A DNA stretch of 64,000 nt from Skeletonema tropicum (Eukaryota; Bacillariophyta; Thalassiosirophyceae; Thalassiosirales; Thalassiosiraceae): contig CM074140.1 of NCBI GenBank assembly GCA_037178625.1, positions 1,860,001 to 1,924,000 on the forward strand, written 5' to 3'. A program made the position numbers and the translations under genes. The notes beneath the pieces are model-generated. The model saw nothing but the letters and a program-made list of their open reading frames with translations, was not told the DNA's origin and ran no database searches. Of this stretch, positions 56,814 to 64,000 are shown piece by piece (within the stretch, counting starts at the first letter, position 1; each line of letters starts with the position of its first letter).

Positions 56814-58429
56814 ATGAAGTTGCTCCCACTCATCGCCTCTACCATCGCCGCCGCTTCAGCCGCTGGTCTTCGCAACTCCAACAGCCGGGATCTCGGTCTT
56901 CTTTTCGACACCGAGCAGGCCCCTGGCAACGTTCGAGTGACCTCTGTAATTGAAGATGATGGGGCCGCCGCCGCCGCCGCCGCCAATAGCTTTAAGGAAA
57001 TGAGGATCATCGGTGGAGATGATGCACATCAAGATGACTTCGGCTACACCGTCAGCCTCGAGGATGACATCGGTCACTTCTGCGGCGCCACACTAGTCCG
57101 ACGAGATATTGTGATCAGTGCAGCCCATTGCGCAGGGGGAGACATGTGGGCCCGTGTCGGTGCACATAGAATTTCAAGGAATGAAGGCACAAGAATCAGG
57201 GTCAAGGAAGAAATCATTTCACAACAATACAATTCCCGCACTACGGATTATGATTTTATGATCCTCGTGCTGGAAGATCCTGCCCCGGCTGATATACCCC
57301 TCGCACGAATTTTCGATGGGAGTGATAGACTTCGTGAAAACGATTCATTAACTGTTATTGGATGGGGTAATATGAACCCGGGTAACGGATGGGACATGCC
57401 TGATGAGAAGCAGTATGTTGAGGTGAAGTACATTGAAACTGACGACTGTAATGACAGAAACTCCTACAATGGTCAAATCACTGACGCCATGCTGTGTGCC
57501 GGAGAGAAACAGGGTGGGGAAGATGCCTGCCAGGGGGATAGTGGTGGACCTTTGGTTCGTTTGGGGAGAAACGGAGAGCCTGACGATCTTGTGGGAGTAG
57601 TGAGCTGGGGCTACGGGGTAAGTAGGCACCAACACTGTGTTCCGCACTTTTTCCTGACTGTGCCTCGTCATATGTTTTGCTCACATGGTTATCTACTTGC
57701 CTTTTTATGTCACTTTGACAGTGTGGTAGTGCTAGACACCCTGGCGTTTATTCAAGAATCACGGAAGTGTTGTCATGGATCGAAGATACCATTGAGAGAA
57801 AATCAAGATTTGCTGGTACTGATTTTAATTCTGATCCAGAACCTCCTATCTCCACCACCTCTGATGAACCCGCAACCACGTCCTTTTCTGATGAAGACTA
57901 TACTTGGAGTGACAAACCCTCCACTTGGGAGAACTCTTCGTGGAGGACAGTCTTGGAAGAAGATTTCATGAAAGATTTCGGTTCCAATTCAATGGAAAGG
58001 GGTGGCACTCACGCCCGTCAATATAGGAGAGCCTTTGGCAAAGATGGTATTGCACGTATACAGCACGGTAAAGGAAAAAAGTCATCATTTTCAACAAAGA
58101 AAATTTCCACACGACGAAGTGCGGCTCACGAAGACCTTAGAGGTAAAAGAAGTACCGAATATAAGATCACCATGATGTACCAAGGAAAGGGAATGACCGA
58201 AGGCGAAGATAGATTTTGTGTCCAAGTCCAAGAAGACAAAGAATCCTGGAAGGATGTAAGGTGCTACATGAGTGGCAAAGACTTTGACGACGGAGTATGG
58301 GTAACGGATACTATCTCGTTGAACGTAGACGATACCACGGATTCCGTGAAATTTAGATGGATATGTGAAGGTCAGGATAGAACAGACGATGTCCTCTTTG
58401 ACTACATCAAGATTGAGTGTGAGGCATAG
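56814..58429 (+). CDS. Secreted trypsin-like serine protease (S1) with C-terminal beta domain
   Basis: Exons 56814-57617 and 57722-58429 (GT-AG intron, phase 0) give 503 residues. A signal peptide (residues 1-17) and an acidic propeptide with a poly-Ala run (GCC repeat) precede the activation site RIIGGDD at about 64. The catalytic triad is H95 in SAAHC, D137 in TDYDFMIL and S233 in CQGDSGGPL. Splicing restores WGYGCGSARHPGVYSRI, the conserved substrate-pocket region. The residue six before the Ser is Asp (GEDACQGDSGG), pointing to Arg/Lys specificity. After a Ser/Thr-rich linker, the last 85 residues (TEYKITMMYQGKGM to the end, with two Cys) look like a small beta-sandwich found beside proteases in diatoms. 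It should be secreted or vesicular. Confidence 0.9.
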
Positions 58430-58789
58430 AGCGCCATTCTCTCTCTGCATTTGTGTTGTGTTATTGTACTGTACGAGTTGATAAAATTATTATTGCTGCA
58501 TTACTTTCGCTTGACGATGCCTATTTATTCGCTACTGTGTCTGTTGGGGAATGCATTGAACTGACTGCGAAATCAACTCAATGATGTCCAGGGCACAGTT
58601 GATCTCCAAGGCCAAAGGCCAAGCACAAGCTCGCTGTGGTCGTCCTTCGTTCCTTCCCGCTTTTTCGTTCTCTTTCCTCTTCAACCAACGACCAATAACA
58701 CCGACCACCGATGCTTAAGAACAAAGCAGCGCACCATCACATTGCAGCATTGCAACACAGAGAAACATCCGTCAAATAACTCTCCAATA
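58430..58789. other. Intergenic region
   Basis: These 360 bp lie between the protease and the DUF3605-like gene and should include the latter's promoter. A motif CCCGCTTTTTCGTTCTCTTT at about 58658 recurs near 63004, suggesting a small dispersed repeat. No gene is seen. Confidence 0.35.
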
Positions 58790-60078
58790 ATGAAAGCTCT
58801 TATCATCGCAAGTGCAATTGCGAAGTCGTCTTTTGCTCGAAGAGCTGCGTTTGTGGCGCCGACACATCATCGGGTCACTGAAAATGCATCTACACAGCAG
58901 AGGAGACGATGGTGTACAGCAGCAACATTTAATCATTTGCGGCCACCCATTCATTCCCAAAGATATTGCACAACCGTATTTAACAATGTTGATGCGAATA
59001 ATTGTGAAGAGACATCACGGATGGCTACAGCCACTAACGCTAACGAGTTGGACCCATTTACATGGTCAGACATCACCGATCTTTTCATCGACGCAAATAA
59101 TGATTCCAAAGACAAAACTAACAATAATTACATTCCAAGCGATCACCCAAATCTAGCTCTATTTCGACGATCTACAGCCGCCCAGGATTTATACGAGGAG
59201 CACAAACTCTATCTATCGAGCAATTGGAAGAGCCCTTATGATTATTTGGTGTACAGTAAGTTTGGTGAAGAGTTTGGGTTTGAGAAGGAGCTGATACAAG
59301 ATGATGATCCTGGCCTAGATAAGGAGTTTACATTAAAAAATACTGAGGGCAACGGACTCTCCATGTCACCAGAAGGATTCAGGTATCAATGCAATCCCTC
59401 TCTGTCACAAGCATCGGATTACACAATCCAGAATGGCATGACATATCTGAAATTGGTCCTGAATGATTTTCCATACGATGTGCAAGCTGGGATACACCAC
59501 TGGTGTCTCTGGAAGATTGGTGGGAAATGTCGTACAGAAGGCATTTTAAGGGAAGAATTGCAGTGGGCCTTGCAAGAGCTGAACAGCTACCCATCTGATG
59601 GAATCGGTTGCAGCAGCAGCAGCCTCATTGTGAAACAAAATGAGTTGACTGAATCAGTTGCAGCATCAATGGACAAGTTTTCGACTTTTTATTGGGTCAA
59701 TCCACCGCATTTGCAGAGCAGTAAGTCCTTTGTTGTTTATGTATTGCAGGTGACTTGCTGAATGACGATAAACTCCAATATACCAAGATCTGTTCTGAAC
59801 CTTATTGAAGACAGAAGTTTGACTGACAGCCAAAAGTACCATTTTGCCGTGCTCACCCACTGCTGGTGTTCTGAAATGAACTTGCGACTCATCCACCACT
59901 AACTCCGTGTTTGTTTGATCTGATACTTCAAAACATTAACAACAGTGCCCGAGATTCATCATGCTCACATTTTATGCACGCCTACAGATAAGAGTAAGAA
60001 GGAGAATGGATTTTCTTCCCTTCCTCCTGTATGAGGTGCATATTTCAAGTTGGTTATACAAAGACGTTCGGTTTCTAG
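58790..60078 (+). CDS. DUF3605-like protein, plastid-type N-terminus
   Basis: Exon 1 58790-59720 and exon 2 59945-60078 join across a GT-AG intron (phase 1), restoring NPPHLQSMPEIHHAHIL. The product has about 354 residues. The N-terminus MKALIIASAIAKS followed by RRAAFVAPT is compatible with signal plus plastid import. The core (about 200-320) has the features DFPYDVQAGIHHWCLWKIGG and NPPHLQSMPEIHHAHIL, which match the DUF3605 type found in fungi and protists: a Tyr/Asp/Val-His-Trp motif, then a basic Lys and a late Pro-x-His region. The function is unknown. The extreme C-terminus after HILC is uncertain, as further splicing cannot be excluded. Confidence 0.65.
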
Positions 60079-60138
60079 TTATGATATTTCTTCTTCATTT
60101 CTAATGACTATTTTATGATTATGATGCATCGGAAGACT

Positions 60139-61473
60139 TCAGCAATCTCCGACGTAAATCCACGCATTCACCCACAATTCAAATTGAGTATCGTCCCATT
60201 CCGAGTCTGCTTCATATATGTTGCAATACTCCTCGTAGGGATCGGGCTGGCACATATATATCATGCTCTCAAATGTTGCCTTTTCGTAGGCTTGGTAATC
60301 AGTACGGCTATAATCAAAGGCTGGCGGGCAACAGGCTCTGACATGAGACCACACTGACGAGTCATCAGTGCAGTGATCTCTCTCATCTTGAGGCTGACAG
60401 ATGAAGACTTCTTCACCAAAATTTACTTGATCACCAACAGAGTAGCTGAATGAAGAGTCATAGGGAGGAGGACAATTTACTGTAGGCGCCATCGTTGGAT
60501 GAGAAGACGAAGTTGGATGAGAAGAAGAAGATGGCTTCAGCGTAGGAGTAGGAGTAGGAGTTGTTGGGCTTGAGGTCAAAGAATCACAGTTGAACTCGGC
60601 AGGTGGATACATTGATCCATTGCACACTTCTTGGCGAATCCACTGAAAAGCTGAAGATACGCGGGCATAGACTCCAGGAAAGTCTGAATCTGCACAGCCG
60701 AAGCCCCAACTAACTACCCCAACCAGATTATCATCAGATCCATGTTTATCGTTGCCCCGGACAACCAACGGTCCTCCAGAATCTCCTTGACAGCTATCCT
60801 CACCGACGTCTGCTGCGCAAAGCATATTATCTGTAATGTAGCCATCATAAGATCCATAATCAAAACCGACATAACCCTCACTCTGTTCACATTCTTCGTT
60901 TGAAACTACATTTACTTCAACTTCAAGAAGTTCTTCATTAGCTTCAAAACCATTTGGGTCAGTCACTCCATGGCCCATTACAGTTACAGGTTCACCATCA
61001 GCTGGAAAGGATGGATCGCTGTTCAGCTTTACAAATGTCGCACCTTTGGGAGCAGACTCGCGAAGGAAAAGCAGCATGAAGTCATTATCGTCTGTCCAAA
61101 AGTCGTAATTCGGATGAGGAAGAGATTCCTTCACGCTTATGGAAGCTCCATCGCTACTATCATCCAAGTCGTGTCTCTCGATGACAGCCAAAAGATCAGG
61201 ATGTTCACAGTGTGCAGCAGTGAGAACTACATCTGCAGCGATGAGCGAGCCACCACACAAATGGCCATACCACTCATGCTGGAGCGAAACAAAGTAGTTG
61301 TAGCGACCTTCTTCGGCAGCAGTGCCATTCATGATGCGAGTGTGCTTGTGTAGAGGTAGTTTTTGCATCGAGGATGAGGAAGACGAGTCAGCTCTAGCAG
61401 ATGCAAAGTAGGATAGAGAGGCATCAAGCCCAAGAAGAACTGAGAGGGAAGACTGGATTTGTTGCACCTTCAT
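60139..61473 (-). CDS. Secreted trypsin-like serine protease (S1) with two C-terminal Cys modules
   Basis: 444 residues from ATG 61473 with a signal peptide (to about residue 28). The activation site is RIMNGTA (about 45). The catalytic triad is H87 in TAAHC, D130 in TDDNDFMLL and S231 in CQGDSGGPL. GFGCADSDFPGVYARV completes the S1 core, with Asp six before the Ser, so Arg/Lys specificity is expected. A Thr/Pro/Ser linker leads to two modules of about 50 residues, CPPPYDSSFSYSVGDQVNFG... and CCPPAFDYSRTDYQAYEKATFE..., each with GDQV/EKATF, a MCQP or ICQP segment and two or more Cys, resembling small carbohydrate- or chitin-binding repeats. The start agrees with the absence of an upstream in-frame ATG. 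Confidence 0.9.
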   Translation of the reverse strand: MKVQQIQSSLSVLLGLDASLSYFASARADSSSSSSMQKLPLHKHTRIMNGTAAEEGRYNYFVSLQHEWYGHLCGGSLIAADVVLTAAHCEHPDLLAVIERHDLDDSSDGASISVKESLPHPNYDFWTDDNDFMLLFLRESAPKGATFVKLNSDPSFPADGEPVTVMGHGVTDPNGFEANEELLEVEVNVVSNEECEQSEGYVGFDYGSYDGYITDNMLCAADVGEDSCQGDSGGPLVVRGNDKHGSDDNLVGVVSWGFGCADSDFPGVYARVSSAFQWIRQEVCNGSMYPPAEFNCDSLTSSPTTPTPTPTLKPSSSSHPTSSSHPTMAPTVNCPPPYDSSFSYSVGDQVNFGEEVFICQPQDERDHCTDDSSVWSHVRACCPPAFDYSRTDYQAYEKATFESMIYMCQPDPYEEYCNIYEADSEWDDTQFELWVNAWIYVGDC

Positions 61474-61682
61474 TTTGAACAATGAATGAGATGATGACTG
61501 GAAGGGACCTTGTTGCTACTTTTAAGGACAATTTATGAGACTCTTGGCGGCCGCAAAAGATGGATTTGGGCTTGGGTGCTCGACTAAAATGAAGAGAATG
61601 AGAAGAAAGAAAAGATTAGGGTATTAATTGATGTATTATATTGGTGTTGATGTATTGGTGAGAAGTCTGGAAGATGGAAGAT

Positions 61683-62906
61683 GGAAGATCCCCGAATTTT
61701 GTACGTACCTATGCAGGTATCATATGTGTAGGTACCATACCTGTAGGTACATAGGTACCTACGTATGGTATGTAGGTGAAGTACCGTATGGTATGGTACC
61801 TTTTCTTACGTACTTTTTACCTATGTACAAAAGGGGGCGCCAAAAATTAACGCCCCCCAAATGGAACAGCACGGCACGGCACAGCACAGCACAGCACGGC
61901 ACGGCACGGCACCACACGACATGCCACAACATGCCACCGCTAGCCACGTACTATTACATATGAGCTTCAATGGCAAGCAAAAACTCTACCAGACGACAAG
62001 GACAATCTTTGGCTCAGTCGATCAGTCAATTGATGACCATGGGGGGGGGGAAGCGCCGCTACGATGACTCATGTCTCGTCACAAAAATCTCAACCGAAAA
62101 AAATAATAATGATGCATTTCCGGCGCTGGGGTTGGTGGCCAACGGGGGCGAAATAATACGAACTCGTCGTCTTCTCCGGCTACTGCGGGAGGCGGGGGGC
62201 GAGGAACTTCGGGAGCTTCCCACTCCGTTTTTAGTATATAAATATCCATAAAAATAATAATGTAATTCATTATTTATGATCTTCACCCCGATAAGAATGA
62301 TGCACAACTACAGCTGTTGGGATTTCCCTGCCCCGGCCTCCAGAGGTTCCTCGCCCCCCGCCTCCCGCAGTAGCCGGAGAAGACGACGAGTTCGTATTAT
62401 TTCGTCCCCGTTGGCCACCAACCATGGCAGCCAACCCAGCGCCCGAAGCATCATTCTTATTTTTTATTTTTTTTCGGTTGAGATTTTTATGAACGGACGA
62501 AACATGACTCATCGTAGCGGCACTTTCCACCCCATGGTCATCAATTGACTGATCATCTGACTGAGCCAAAGATTGTCCTTGTCGTCTGATAGAGTTTTTG
62601 CTTGACATTGACGCTCATAAGTATAATAGTAGCGGTGGTGTGTTGTGGTGTTTCGTGGCATGTCGTGCCGTGCCGTGCCGTGCCGTGCCGTGCCGTGCCG
62701 TGCCGTGCCGTGCCGTGCTGTGCCGTTTGGGGGGGCGTTAATTTTGGGCGCCCCCTTTTTGTACATAGGTAGAAAGTACGTAAGAAAAGGTACCTTAACA
62801 TACAGTACTTTACCTACATACCATACGTAGATACCAATGTACCTACAGGTATGGTACCTAGAGGTATGGTACCTACATAGGTACGTACAAAATTCGGGGA
62901 TCTTCC
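61683..62906. mobile_element. 1.2-kb foldback element (long palindrome)
   Basis: The left arm from 61683 and the right arm ending at 62906 are reverse complements for most of about 540 bp each, around a loop of roughly 100 bp near 62226-62325. Outer ends read GGAAGATCCCCGAATTTTGT. Inside each arm are a GTACC/TAGG-rich block, a GGGGGGCGTTAA block, a (CGGCA)n microsatellite, a CAAAAACTCTA-CAGACGACAAGG block, and an inner GC-rich block. The arms differ in the lengths of the microsatellite and poly-G runs. No coding frame is credible. Foldback transposon or inverted-repeat MITE; no clear target duplication is seen. Confidence 0.85.
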
Positions 62907-63042
62907 TGGACCGGAGTTGTGTTGAAAAAATCTGCTTTTTTGCGCCGAGGCGAGGCAGATTTTTGCGATTTTAGAGGGGCTTGCACGAGCTTTTTATCCT
63001 TCGCCCGCTTTTTCGTTCTCTTTCACTCTTCCGACCTTCTTC
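62907..63042. other. Short intergenic segment
   Basis: This holds a small inverted repeat (AAATCTGC ... GCAGATTT) near 62927-62975 and otherwise AT-rich sequence with no gene. Confidence 0.35.
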
Positions 63043-64000
63043 CGACCTGTTACATCGAATCCTAGGATTCTGAAAATCCTATCGAAAATCCTAGGATTCC
63101 TGCTCCGAATCCTGATCCATCGAATCCTTGGATTGATGGGCGAAGATGAAGACACCTCGACCCTCGACCGACCATGATACGATATCGCTGCTATGCAGCA
63201 GTAGATAAGGAGGGGCATCAAGAAGTAATTACAAAGGCAACCAACCCGCCCCCTCGCCTCTAATATGATTAAAGACGACGGCTTAGTCACCTGGAGCGGA
63301 AGGAAACGCCACGACGTCGCCTACACGGTACAAAAAGTTTGCATAATTATTCGTTTCCGTCGAACAAACAATCAACTACAATTCAATGCAAACGGCGAAG
63401 ATATCGATCAAACAAGCATTAAAAATTCATTATTACGATAACATGCATTTGTGGGAGCCATATTAATGATAGATTGAGGGGAATATGACATTTATCAAGT
63501 ATTACTTCTAATAATTTACATCACATACCAACAATTAATAATAACATAGTCTATCTGATACTTTAAGCTCTGTATTATGTACCACCAAGACATGCACATC
63601 CATTAGAAGCGTATGATTGAATGGTACATGAATAACAACTCATTTGTTGTTATTGACTTTGTTGTTATCGGCTATCTCGAGTGCTGATTGTTGCGTACTC
63701 TGGATGTGAAAATTAAATTATGTCGGTCGACGTGTGTATTGGCGATGGTAGCGCCGAGAATAATAGCGGTCGAGAGAACATCGTCGGAATAATAATCTAA
63801 AATAATGTGAAGTAAGTATCTGCTATGTTGTTGCTGCAGCAGTAGCCCTCTCTAGTAGGCGTTACTTCATCATCGTGGAGTTCTTTTTCAAGCAAGCCCT
63901 TGCCAGAATCCTAGGATTCGGACGGCATGTTTTATCGAATCCTAGGATTCGGAGCAGGAATCCTAGGATTCGGAAATCCAAGGATTCGATGTAACAGACC
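63043..64000. repeat. Inverted-repeat structure with clustered CCTAGG palindromes, cut by window end
   Basis: Left 63043-63135 and right 63905-64000 contain reverse-complementary blocks beginning CTGTTACATCGAATCC and carrying several AATCCTAGGATT palindromes and the GGATTCCTGCTCCGAAT segment. About 0.77 kb separates them. The interior (63136-63904) has no gene that I recognise. The structure looks like terminal inverted repeats of another element, running off the right edge. Confidence 0.6.

Noticed and set aside
61628..62830. Several frames inside the foldback, including Ala/Thr/His repeats
   Set aside because: They translate the pentanucleotide microsatellite and mirror each other on both strands.

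Overview
The window looks like nuclear DNA of a diatom, most likely a centric one. The evidence is compact genes with short GT-AG introns of about 60-310 bp, several N-termini of the diatom plastid type (a hydrophobic signal peptide followed by an A-F or C-F motif), CECC-type leucine-rich repeat and low-complexity secreted proteins, and acidic, poly-Asn or poly-Ser tracts inside enzymes. No bacterial operon signals are present. Species cannot be fixed from the sequence alone. No RNA genes or CRISPR arrays were recognised.

Layout. 1-9 kb: a 5'-truncated LRR protein, a thylakoid-lumen protein carrying an FtsH-like N-domain, an acidic membrane protein, and a large secreted DOMON/PNPT-repeat/Trp-repeat gene with a frame break and a tandemly duplicated intron-exon unit. 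9-23 kb: a GH2 beta-galactosidase, an acidic ankyrin/coiled-coil protein, an SR/MORN protein, flap endonuclease FEN1, a TRM10 tRNA methyltransferase and an NADPH:quinone oxidoreductase. 23.1-24.7 kb is gene-poor but holds a near-perfect 33-bp-arm hairpin.

24.7-40.2 kb is the most interesting stretch. A GT4 glycosyltransferase, a phosphatidylserine-decarboxylase-like enzyme, a class III aminotransferase fused to an Mpo1/DUF962-like membrane domain, a PEMT-family N-methyltransferase and a 2OG-Fe(II) oxygenase lie side by side. They are interrupted only by a roughly 7-kb non-LTR retrotransposon flanked by a 19-bp target-site duplication. The enzyme set reads like a lipid headgroup pathway. I propose, as inference only, that it could build a choline-containing betaine lipid such as DGCC from a glycosyl-diacylglycerol.

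40-50 kb: a PPR protein, a small basic/acidic protein, V-ATPase subunit E, a plastid-type EF-hand protein, a 523-bp MITE with TA target duplication, and an ankyrin/zinc-ribbon protein. 50.4-55.6 kb is a satellite: about 25 head-to-tail copies of a 184-bp unit with higher-order structure, bordered on both sides by diverged copies in the opposite orientation. 56.8-61.5 kb carries two different secreted trypsin-like proteases around a DUF3605-like protein. 61.7-62.9 kb is a 1.2-kb foldback palindrome, and the window ends inside another inverted-repeat structure rich in CCTAGG palindromes.
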